From positions 50,871 through 114,870 of the forward strand of contig JACDOX010000221.1 in NCBI GenBank assembly GCA_014549065.1: a stretch of DNA of 64,000 nt, read 5' to 3'. Below the pieces are notes generated by a model. It did no database searches, was not told where the DNA came from, and saw only the letters and a list, made by a program, of their open reading frames with translations. Below, piece after piece: positions 10,601 to 22,600 of this stretch (its first letter is position 1; the number at the start of each line of letters is the position of its first letter). Position numbers and translations under genes: made by a program. The DNA is from Cardinalis cardinalis. Its lineage: Eukaryota > Chordata > Aves > Passeriformes > Cardinalidae.

Positions 10601-13600
10601 GAGCGGCTGGGGCTGCCCGTGGATCCCTGGAAGGCCAGGCTGGATGGGGTTTGGAGCAGCCTGGGACAGTGGAAGGTGCCCGTGCTTGTGGAAGGGATGT
10701 GGAATGAGATGGTCTCAGGTCCCTGCCAATCCAAACTGCTCTGTGACTCTGTGAAAATACAGCAATGTCCTCGGTGCTCTGAGCTGAGATGGCACTGCTG
10801 GGCTCCCTCAGGGCAGGCTGTGGCTCACAGGAGGGTGTGTGCTTGGAGAGCAGGAGCTTACAAGGGGAGCCCGCGGATCTCTGTTGCTGCCCTCAGGGAG
10901 GGGAAGGAGGCGAATCAAAGGCTGCTGTTTGTAGCCAGCTCTGTGAGGAGAGGAGCCCCAGCGACGGGGCAAGGCTGGCTGCTCTCAGAGGGATCGCCTG
11001 TCCACTGCAGCTCGTCAGGGAAGGCTGGGCAACCTTCTGGCTTCCCGTTGGAGGGAGAAAGGACCGCAGTTCCTCCTGGAGAGCATTAACATTGTTCCTG
11101 TCTCCTCTCTCCTGCGCTCGCCACTAGAGGTCAGCGGCCAAAAGGGAGCGGGGTGCTGCGGCAGCTCCGGGGCGGTGGTGACAGCCAGCGCTCGTGTGAA
11201 GAACTGGCATTGAGCTTTCCCTGACTGACAGAATATAGCAACATCGTGATCGAGGAGCAGTGTAACCCAGGAAAACCACGTATCATAGGCCAGTTTACAA
11301 ATAAAGTGTGAGCACAGCAATAAAATACTTTCTACTGTTCACTGGAAGAAGTCAGTGCTGAGGTCAGTGCGGTGCGGGTTTGTACACAGGCAGGGAAAGT
11401 TCACTGCTGTCTGTGCCTTGGCTGAGGCAGGACCCAAACTGTTTTATCTTCAGCCTTCCTGGTGCTCTGCTGGAGCAGGGAGAGTGTTGCATGTGCTTGT
11501 GTTCTGCAGTACCTGTGACTCTGTGCAGATCAGGTTGCTGTGGCTGTGGCTCGAGTGCCACCCTGGTCAGAGGGGCAGCTGCTGCCTGAGCACAGGCACT
11601 CACCTGGAGCTGGAACCTGCAGGTGTTGATCCTTTGAGCCTTTTCCTTGGAGGAGCTGGCAGAGCTGTTCTGCTGTGAGAATTGAACACTGCTCTCCTGC
11701 AGAAGTTCAAATCCTAAGGGCGCAAGTGTTGGTGTGGGCCTGAGAGCTCGCTCTGAGTGTGGATAAGGGCACCTCTGTTGAAGTCCTGTCCCTTTTCTGG
11801 GCTCTGAGTCGGCCCTGAGAGGTTTCCTGTACCAGGTGAGTTGTTCTGCCTTTGGCCATTTTCCCTCTCATGGCATGGTGGACTGTGTAAAATAGGTGTG
11901 ACACTGTTGTGTTTCCTAACCTAACCTGTTGTCCTGCAGGACTCCTTGCCCACACAGCCAAATGCTCTGGGCTTTGGGATCTGAACTGCTCACACACAGG
12001 TGAGCAAGTCTGGGAGAAACTTGGGTATCTGAAGGGTTATGTCGCAGACAGTTCTTCCTCCTCAGAGTTCTTGGGTCTGGAATGTGCCTGACACTTTCCA
12101 GCAGGAGTTCTGTGGGTGTCATTGTTGGGTATTCACCCTTTTGCCTATGGGATGTGGAGCAGCAGGTTCTGCCTTGTGCATTGTAGTTAATTTGAAATGG
12201 TTTTGGGTCCAGCTTTCATCTCTTCTGCATGGATTGACTCTTGTGAGGCTCACTAGCAGGTAAGGCAGGCACAGATAGTCAAAATTCCTTATTGTCCTGC
12301 CTGTTCTGGATGCCAGAGTGAGGCTGTGGGGGGATCTAATAAATCCTTGCTCACATCTCTGCTGGACATCTTCATTTAATTTTGCATCTGTCTTTTGTTG
12401 TTTGCCTTGACGGAAATCAAGGCTGAGGTTTGCCTTACAGCTTTCCCCCTGGTATTCTGCAGATTTGTAAAGTACTGTCAGCGGGCTTGAAGCAGGTGCT
12501 GGATTCCTGCAGGCACTTGGACCAGGCAGATGGATTCAGGAGTTCCAGGGGAATGCTGGAACCTCTCTGCCAGGTTGAATTCTAGCTATTACAGACTGAG
12601 CTAGAGAAGAGGTGGGTTTTTGAAGAGCTGCTGAGTGTGAAGTTTCACAGTTCACGGTGATGGTGCCTTCTGCGCACTGAGTCTGAGCCCAAACTGACCC
12701 ACAGTTGGGTAGACATTGGTAATATATTCAAGTATGTTAACTGGTAACTGATCCAACAGCAAATTCCACGTGAGTTTACCAACTCATAATATGTGCTGAT
12801 GGTTTTGAATGCGTTTAAGAATGAGGTGGACTTTGGAGTTTTGCAGTTGTGGCACACTTTGCCTTTCCTCCAGAGTTCTTCCCCTGATGTGAATTTGTCA
12901 GGGAAAGTGAACTCTGGTGGTGTTTGTGGCTTGCAAGGTGCCATTAATCACAGGGACACCAGTTCTTAGTGTGGATTATCTCCCCCAGCTGGGAGATCAG
13001 CTNAAAGGACAGATCCATCTACACTGATTCCCAGGGAATGGAATGACTTTATTAACCTTCACATTTCTAAACTTCAGGCATGAGTAATAGCAATAATAAT
13101 GTCCTGATTCCGTGTTTGATGGGTTTGGAAGCAATCAAATGAGCATATTTGTTGATGCAATTTTGAGATGAATGCTCATGTTTTCTACAACAAGCAGTGT
13201 AATGCTGCTGACAGGCTATTTGCAATGTAAAGAGAGAGGGGTTGGTAGGAACACACTGAGAGTTTCCAGGAACCAAGCCCTGCCCCAGAGTGTTCAGTTT
13301 GTGTCCCTCTGTGTCCCTGGGCCCCTTTGGCACTGGTCCCTGAAAAGTCACCCTGGGTTAGCCAGTGTGAATCCCAGCCCTTCCAGCCTTTCCTGGGAGC
13401 CCTTGGAGCCTGGGGCTGCTGTGGAAGCCCAAACCTTGCGGGCCCTGGGGGAAGGAGCTCTTGAGGGAGCTGGGTTTGGTTGGAGTGGGACAGTGGGCAA
13501 TGGGGTATTTAAGGCCTAAGGTTTACAGACCAAGGATCATGTGCAACTTTGTGCTACAGCTAGGAACTTTTTAAAGGAGGAAGGAATAATCAGTGATATG

Positions 13601-16600
13601 TTAACCAAATGGTACAAAATTTAAGTATGTAACTTTCAGTTAAAACTGATATGGACAGATCCAAAAGCTTCAGCTTTTAATGGGTGAAGGACTCCTTTAT
13701 GAAAAATGTGCCCTTATCTGCAGCAGCTGCTCTGGGCCAGATTCTGACCTGTGCTACTCTGGCTCACAATTCAGTGTGAGTCTCCATTTTAAAATGAGCT
13801 TTAAGGAATTAAATTTAACTTCTCGGGGACTACTTCTGTCGTTAACAGCAGGGTTTGCCATAGGGACACTTCACCCTTCTCCTTTCCTGGCATCAAGTCT
13901 TTTTTCTCTAAACCCTGGCTAATGGAAAGGATTACAATTGCTAAACAGAATTACAAGAGATCTTGAGGCATTTTCTGAGTAAGGCTTGTGAGTGATAAAA
14001 GGGAAAAAAGAACCTCAAAATAACTTTAATGTAACCTTTGTCTGGATGTGCAGTCTGCAGGCTCTGACATGTGGTGTGCAGTGACTTCCTTGGTAAAGGC
14101 ATTTGAGAGCTCTCTGTGTTTATTTGCAGCCTTTTCCTGACCACATCCTTTGCTGGAGATGGTCTGGACTGACCCTGCAGCAGCCCAGCCCTCCTGCTCA
14201 CCATTTCTCACCAGCTTTTGCTCCATTTCTCAGGTGGTTTTCTTTTTGCTGTGCATTTTTTAAGTTTCCTGCTTGTCTAATGATAGATTTGAGCAGACTT
14301 CCTGAAATTCTACAAATCAAAGCAGTAGAGTCTCTCTGCCCTAGAGCCAGGCTGGAGAGCTGGGGGGGCTCACCTGGAAAGGAGAAGGCTCCAGGGAGAG
14401 CTCAGAGCCCCTGCCAGAGCCTGAAGGGGCTCCAGGAGAGCTGGAGAGGGACTGGGGACAAGGCCTGGAGGGACAGGACCCAGGGAATGGCTCCTACTGC
14501 CAGAGGGCAGGGATGGATGGGATGTTGGGAATTGGGAATTGTTCCCTGTGAGGGTGGGCAGGCCCTGGCACAGGGTGCCCAGAGCAGCTGGGGCTGCCCC
14601 TGGATCCCTGGCAGTGCCCAAGGCCAGGCTGGACAGGGCTGGGAGCACCTGGGACAGTGGAAGGCGTCCCTGCCATGGCAGGGGTGGCACTGGATGGGCT
14701 TTAAGGTCCTGTCCAACCCAAATAGTTCTGNGATTCTGTGGTTTTTTGACCACTTGAAAAATTGCCATTGAAATGAAATGTTCTTTTAGTCTTGAACTCA
14801 TGGAAAAGAAGGAAATGGAGTGGAGAAGTCTTTACAGAGCCCCTTCAAAAAGAATCTGCAAAAGATGGCAGGAGTATGGAAGGATGTGTGCTGTCTGCTC
14901 TGTGTGAGAGAGCTGAAGAGACTGAATGGAAAATCTTACTGGTTTGAATTTGGGCATTTGGGACACTTGCTAAACTGTGTTAACTGGGCTTCAGTTGGGA
15001 TTTTTTGTAGCACAGAAGAAAGAAATAAAATGTGAAAATACGGCTCAGTTTTCAAGTATAAGCAGTCCCTTCTGGGTGGACACAGACACATTGTTAGTTT
15101 TGACTCCTTTGGTGCCTTTGAAAATCAGTCTTCTTCCTGGCTTGTCCAAGGAAGTCTCCCAAATCAAACAAACTCTGGCAGAGTCCCTCAGGAGCGTATG
15201 TGTTGGAGCTGTGCTTCAGCAGCACCCTGTAAAAGCTGCCCTACAGCAGAGCAGTGCTGCTGGAGCTCAGAGCAGCACTCTGAACCCTCCTGCAGATACA
15301 GTGGAGAGTTGTGACCTGGGAGATTTCTTATCCTTGAGGACTTGGGCTGATGTTGAATCTACAAGAAAATTGTGTTGGTGGGATCATTTTTGCCTCCCTT
15401 TCATGGAAGATGCTCAGGGCCCTTTCAGGCTGATGCACTTGGATGGCAGCATAAGCTCCTGTCACTGCTTGTCAGCAGGAGTTTGGGATTTAAATGCTGT
15501 AAATGTCCAGAAATCTCAGCACTGACTTTTCAGACAAAGGGAAATAGAAAATTCCCTCCATGAGGATGGAGCTGCAGGTCTGTTTTCCTTTGCTTAGGTG
15601 GGAGCTGCTGCCAGGGACCAGGGACCTTCCGTATCCTGCAGCATTGGGAGGGAGGTGGGGATTCCACCTCCTTATTTAAAATTCACAGGGGTTTCTACTT
15701 CAGGAGAGAAAAGTCCTGATTCTGAATTTGGGTTTTGATTTTATTTTTTTTGTTATCAGTCAGAACTTCTCAGGGACTTTCCCCCTTTTGCAGGGAACCT
15801 ACAAGGAGGATGGAGTGTCAGGACACAGAGGATGGCTTCGCAGTGCCAAAGGGCAGGGATGGATGGGATATTGGGAAGGAATTGTTCCCTGGCAGGGGGG
15901 CAGACCCTGGCACAGGGTGCCCAGAGCAGCTGGGGCTGCCCCTGGATCCCTGGCAGTGCCCAAGGCCAGGCTGGGCATTGGGGCTGGGAGCAGCCTGGGA
16001 CAGTGGGAGGTGTCCCTGCCATGGCAGGGGTGGAACAGGGTCAGCTTTAGGGTCCCTCCTAATCCATTCCATGATTCTGTGACTTTAGGGCCACTTTTTG
16101 AGAGCNCCTGCCCCAATTTTCCCTTCTGGCCTGGGCAGCTGATGTTTCAGTCATGGCCAGGTGCTGCATTTCCCCGTTCCCCCCTCACTCCTTGTGCTGC
16201 TCTCAGCTCTTTGTGCTTCACTGGGCAGTGCTGGGATGGGTGTGTAGCCTGTGATTATGTAGACTCTGGCAGGTGTTTTTAATAAGATTTTCTGTCTGTC
16301 GGGCAGTTTGCTGGTTCACAGCTCGCTCACTCTGAGTTCTCAGGTCTGTGTGCTGCAGGAGCTCCAGGCTGTCTCTGCTGGTGACTGACAGCAGCGAGGG
16401 CCAGGGTGCTGTGGGATTGATGGGGTGTTCATCCCTGGGCTCAGCAAATTGCAGCTCTGTCTCTGCCTGTCACAGCTGAATTGTGACAGCCACAGCTGTG
16501 TTCCTGCAGGAGGACAGTCCCCAGAGTGCACCCTCTGCTCCTGAGCTTGTGTTCGGGGGTGTCTGTGGAGTGGGCCCTCTATCCATCCCTGTTTCCCCAT

Positions 16601-19600
16601 GTGTTTCAGCCTTCCAGGAAGNTTGTTTTGTAAGGAAAGGAGCGCCATGCCTGTGGGCAGCCTGGTGTTCCCCAGATCCCCACGTGGTTCCTGTCAGTGG
16701 TGCCCCTGCCAGAGGAGGCTGAGCAAGGACAGGAGCTGCCAGCATTGCTGTCTGTCCTGCTGCCCCCGGGGCTTTGCTTCCAGGGCTCTGCTCTGTGAAC
16801 TTTTACTCTGGTTCATGTAATTCATGAACTTTAATAGTTCATTCCCCAGCTCCTGGGGAAGTGTTGCTAATCCTTCTTGCTGCCAGGCAGCTTTTTCTGA
16901 CAGCCTGGCCAGTGTTCCCTCAGTGCTGTTCTGTTAGTGCTGGCTCCAGCCCTGCTATGTTCCTGTTTGCTTAATGCTTGTGCTTTTCTTTTGGGAAGAG
17001 ATCCTGGAGCTTGTAGATGGATGAGGCTGTAAATCGTGGCAAGGCCAGGGCTTCCCTTTGTGTGACCACTGGGAGGTTAAGCAGGAAAGAAGTTGAGTCA
17101 TAGTTGGGTGTAAATTTTTTTTCTGAGAGTAAAAGATTTGGGGGAGCTTTTTTCCCCTGCCATGGCACATCAGTAAATAAAGCCACAAGGCTGAAAGTGC
17201 TAAATTCAGTTAATTTAGAGAATCATAGAATGGTTTGGGTTTGAAGGGACCTTAAAGCTCATCGTGTTCCATGGGCAGGGACACCTTCCACTGTCCCAGG
17301 CTGCTCCAAGCCCCAATGTCCAGCCTGGCCTTGGGCACTGCCAGGGATCCAGGGGCAGCCCCAGCTGCTCTGGGCACCCTGTGCCAGGGCCTGCCGCCCT
17401 CACAGGAAAGAATTTCTTCTTAATCTCAAACTCTTAATTTCCCCTCTGTCAGATTGAACCTGTTATTCCTTGTCCTGTCCCTCCAATTCCTGGTACAGGG
17501 TCCCTCTCTGCTTCCCTGTGTCCCCTCCAGACCCTGGCAGGTGCTGTGAGATCTCCACACAACCTCCTCTTCCCCAGGCTGAACAGCCCCAGCTCCCTCA
17601 GCCTCTGTGTGCAGTTTCAGTATCTTTTTTATTTTTCTGCCCCCTGCACAATCAGTTTGAAGAGTGTTTGATGGGTAAAGTGGGAAACATAGGGAGCTGT
17701 CGGGCACCTGGGCATCCTGGAAAATCACAGAATTCCCAGAATCACTGGGTTGGAAGAGACCTTCAAGATCATCGAGTCCAACCCAGCCCCAGCACCTGAA
17801 CTCACCCCTGGCACCCAGAGCCACATCCAGGCTTTGTTAAACACACCCAGGGGTGGTGACTGCGCCACCTCCCCAGGCAGCCATTCCAGAACTTCATCAC
17901 CCTTTCTGTGAAAAACTTCTTCCTNNTATCCAACCTGTATTTCCCTTGGTGCAGCTCGAGGCTGTGTGCTCTGGGTCTGTCAGTGCTGCTGGAGACAGAG
18001 CCCAGCCCCAGCTGAGCACAGGCACCTTTCAGGAGCTGCAGAGTGATGAGGGCAGCCCTGAGTCTCCTTTTCTCCAGGCTGAGCANNCCCAGCTCCCTCA
18101 GNGGTTCCTCACAGGGTTTGTGTTCCCAGCCCCTCTCCAGCCTCGCTGCCCCCTCTGGATGTGCTCAGTGTCCCAAGGTCCTTCCCAAGCTGAGGGGCCA
18201 GAGCTGGAGAGGGCACTTCAGAGAGGAGGACAAGTGGCACTAGTACGTCCTGGTGGTCACCTTTGAGTTTGGAAGGCAGATTTGGAGGAAGGCCTTTGAA
18301 ACACTGGCACTGGGATTTGTCCTGGGGCAGAGAATGCTGAGGCCCTCACTTTTGTCAGGGGCTCTTGGTCCATGGAATTTGTGTTTTCCTTGCCTTGGGA
18401 CTGTGCTACCTCTGCCTGTTGTGCTCCCTGTGAGAGGGAAAGGGAAGGGATTCCCTTTCCCTTCAGCTGCAGAGCAGGGGATCATANCTGAGGTTCAGCT
18501 GCCTTTATTCACAACCAAACCCCTCCAGCCTGCAGTGGAGCTGTGCTGAGCCTTTCAAGGAATCAGGATGTATCCAGAGGTTTTCCTCATCTCTGGCCAG
18601 CTCCTTTGTGAGCTGCACCTCCAGTTTTTGGCGGTGAAGTGTTTCAAGGGCCTGAAAAGCAGGCTCTTGTCACTGCTTGCTTGATTTGTTATGGAAAGAC
18701 AGTGATTTGCCTTGGATTTACTGCAGGGCTTTCTACTAAATCACCACAACTGGAGAAGTTTCCTCTGTGCAGAGTTAACTTTTTCCCCTCCTCTCCAACC
18801 CTCAATAACAGATCTGAAAGATTTATTAAGCAAATAAGTGAAAATCCCTGTGCAGTGAATTCCATTTCCCACCAGGAGTACGTGCAGCCAATCCCCTGCC
18901 AAAGTGAGCAGGTCAGGTACTGCAGGGCAGGGAAAAACAAAGCATGGTTTTGTTTACAGGCTCTCACATCAGGGTGTGGGCAGGAGAATTGTGATCCTCT
19001 CTGTGAGGGGAAAATGATAATTGAACTGTATTTCTGCCTTGCCAGGAAGGAATTGGATGTTGTTCTGTTGAGGTGCTTTTCTCAGGTGCTGCAGTGGCGG
19101 GGAGGTAGAAATGCAAATGTTTTCCATGCAGAAGGACTTTGTGTTTGGAGGCTTTCTTGGATGGGGTCTCTCATTTGTAATTAATTCAATGACTGCATTT
19201 TAATATTAGGGTGTGCTCCATAGTGGAGGTTTAGTTCCTCTGGGAGGATTGACCTGGCCTGAGATGGTGAAGCACAGGCCAGGAGGTGTCCGTGTTTAAA
19301 TCCTGCTCAGGACTTCAAGGGGCTCCCAAATCACAGCATNGGGGGGTGGTTTGGGTGGGAAGGGACCCTAAAGCTCCTTGAGTTCCACTCCCCTTCCTTC
19401 CTCTAGCCAGGTCTCAGTCTGTGCTAANGTAGGGCCTTGCCTGTGGCCTGGGTTAAGTGATGGCTTGTGGCAGGACAAGCTCTTTATTTAACACTTGGAA
19501 GATGGAGTTTTTTATCTATTATCTCCTTCCTTATGCATGAAGCTTTCCCAGCAATATTAATATTTTACTGTTGAAGAGTCTTGCTGATAAATTAAGATCA

Positions 19601-22600
19601 AGGCTCAATAAATGAGCTTTAAAACCCACTAAATGGCAATTAATTATTAGATGTAGGCTTCCAGGGGAGTTTTGATGTGTTACAGAAGCCAATGAAGTCC
19701 TGCCTAAAGGCTCAGGAAGCTGAATGGAAGGAAGTAGAAGGTGGATACAGCTTTTTCCCTCAGAAAGGACCATGTTGTGGTACTGGTTGTTGAAAAATAC
19801 ATTTCTGAACAATGTCCCTGAGGCTGTGGGCAGTTTTATCCAAAATGAGTAGGGAAGGTAATAATCTCTGTCCATGAATGTTTTACTCTCCTATTTCTCT
19901 CTCAAGTGTTTATCAAGAGCTCTGTTTTGTCCTTGAACTTCTCTGTGTGTGGGTTTTAATATTCAAATGTATTTTTCTTTGGAGGCACCTTTTATTTTCT
20001 GAGCTGTTGCTCAGGTACAGAAGCCGTCTGTTCGTGTGCTGGAGCAGCCAGCCTCCTCTCCCTGTTTATGAAGAGCAGTTTGGCGAGTCAGGAGCACTGG
20101 TTTCCTTAGTGATGCTGACAGTTGGTGAGGAGACTCAAACTGAAAGCATTTCCATTAACTTTTCCATGGCTTTGGCCCAAAAGAGGCTTGGATGTGAAAT
20201 AGCCTCAGTATTGTCAAGACAAAATGTCCTCTGCTGGTTTTTGTTGTTTATCCATAACTCCTTCAATAAAAGCCATAAAGGACTGACAGATTACAAGTTG
20301 CATGAAATATCCAAGTAATTATTTCTGCTTTGATGCTTCTTTGTGCAGACATGAGACAATAAATACCCATAAAGTCTCAGCAGTGACACTCACACAGCAG
20401 GGGAGTCACCACTTGTTACGTGCCAGGGTTTGTTTCTCCTGCCTATGACTTTATCCCAGTATCTGGAGCTCCTGCCCAGAGCTTAGCTGTGTGTGGAAGC
20501 AGCTGGAAGGCAGACTTCCATGGCTGCTGCTGGAGGGGCTGTGGGCAGGGGAGCAGCCTTTTCCTGCAGGCCTTTGCAGTGGCTGAATTTTGGTGGGGCA
20601 GGTGGCTGCTGCCCCAGGGCTCCTCTGCTGTGTGAAGTGCTGGGAGTGCTCCCTGAGCTCTCCCAAGCAGTGGCACTGCAGGCACACGCTGGTTTGGTTA
20701 TTGTGAGGTTGTTGTGCGCTCATGAAACATTGGGGCTTAAAACCTGGAGTCACTCTTGGATGAGATTTCACAGCCTGGTTGTTAAAATATCCTTGGGAAT
20801 TTTATTGCTATGTCAGTGGGACAAATCTGGTGTGCTGGGGATGTTCCTTTTCCAGTTGACCATCCTAAGTTACTGCTGGGAAGAGGGATGAACTGCAGGA
20901 TTAGAGGGAAGCAGGAATTGCTGTGTGGCACTCTGCTCAGTTCATTCCAGCAGGTGTGTGGCTGTGCCCCAGTGTCTGAGGTGAGGCCTGGCTCTAACTG
21001 GCTGTAATTCCCTGTAATTCTTCCANCAGAGAGAGCAGGAGCTGCAGGAGGGAGCTGCTGGAGCTGAGAGGAGAGAGATGATCACCCCAGCCCTGAGGAA
21101 GGCGCTCACTAAACAAGGTGAGGCTCTGCCAGAGCAGCTGGGCACAGCTCAGAGCCTGGAGCTGCATTTGGGCAGAGCAGTGGCAGAGGGGCTCTGGGGG
21201 NGCAGGGGCTGCCCTGAGCCCTCGTGGCCGGCCTGACCCACAGACAGGACGGGACACACGGCGGGGCTGGGGCTGGAAGGGCCTCTGGAGATCACCCAGT
21301 CCAGCAGACCAGGGCCGGGTCCCCCAGAGCAGGTGGCAGGAATGTGTCCCAGGGGCTTTGGGGGTGGCCATGGAGGGACACTGCAGCCTGCCCTGGGCCG
21401 CTGTTCCAGAGCTCTGCCACTCTGTGGGAAGAGGCTCTTCCTCGTGTGGAGATGGAGTTTGTTGTGGTTTAGTTCATGGCTGCTGCCCCTCATCCTGTCA
21501 CTGGCACCACTGAGCAGAGCCCGGCACAATCCTCTGATACCCCTGGGGATATTTTATGGATTGATGGGATTCCTCTCAGCCTTCTTTTCTCCACACTGAC
21601 CAGGCCCAGCTCCCACAGTCTCTCCTGACCAGGGAGATGCTCCAGAGCCCANATCATCCTTGTGGCCTCCACTGGACCCTCTCCAGTAGCTCCTGGTCTT
21701 TCTTGAGCTGTGGAGCCCAGAGCTGGGCACAGCGCTGCAGAGGTGCCTCACCTGGGCTGAGCAGAGGGGCAGGATCACTCCCTGCCTTGCTGGGAATGCT
21801 CTTCCTCATGCCCCCAGGACACTGCTGGCTCCTGGGCAGCTCCTCCTGCAGTGCCTGGAGCTCGCAGGGTTTGATGAACCTGCTGGGGCAGCTTGAGAGA
21901 TGTGCCCACGGTCCCACACTCCGCAGCTCCCACAGTGTAGGTTTGTCAGGGAATATTTAAAGATCAGCTTTGCATCTGTTTTGCAACTTTTACCTCAGTT
22001 TCAAACTCTGATTTGTTGCTGAAACACTGTTTCCAGAAAAGGAAGTAGTTCAAACTAATTTTAACCATCCACTAGATGTTGAAAAAGATCAGCAGCTCTC
22101 CAATGAGAGCACTTGGAGTGAATTTCATGTCTTTTTTTAAAACAAAGGACCAGCATGAGGGGAGCCAGACTGAGCCCTGCAGTTCAGGAGCCTCANCTGG
22201 GAGTGGCAGAGGCAGGAGGAGACTGATGGGAGCTTCCTTTTGCTGCTCACATGGAGACTAAAGGGACTTCAGTCTGGCTTCTTTTCTCCCTTGGGGTGGA
22301 GTGTGCTTGCCTTGCTGCTAAATCAGTGTTATCATGGCACTGTTAAGGTTGCAAAAGGTCTTTAAGAGCATCAAGTTCAACCACCAACTCCCCTGTTCAG
22401 CACTAAATCATGACCTCAGGAGCCACATCCTCACATTTATTCAGCACTTGTAGGGGTGGGGCTGGCCTGGGCTGCTCTCCTGGAGCTCCTGAGAATGTCC
22501 CTGTGTCACTGAGGGCTGAGCTCTGGGGTCTGGCATGTCCTGGGCCAGTCCAGCTGTGCAGCCCAGCCCTGCTGCTCTTTGGCCTGAGTCTTGCAGTGCC

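Larger units (their letters stand above)
9685..21029 (+). other. TYW1 intron between residues 325 and 326 (11.3 kb)
   Basis: Contains CR1 fragments at 10575, 14336, 15835, 17219, 17723 and a weak one at 19331, plus a purine-rich palindrome at 18435. The remaining stretches (9685-10574, 10754-14335, 14741-15834, 16084-17218, 18241-19330 and 19400-21029) show no conserved exon, RNA gene or repeat I can name. Confidence 0.7.

Noticed and set aside
14103..14771. 222-residue open frame
   Set aside because: Half is CR1 'A' sequence, the rest has no similarity to a known domain and no conserved start context.
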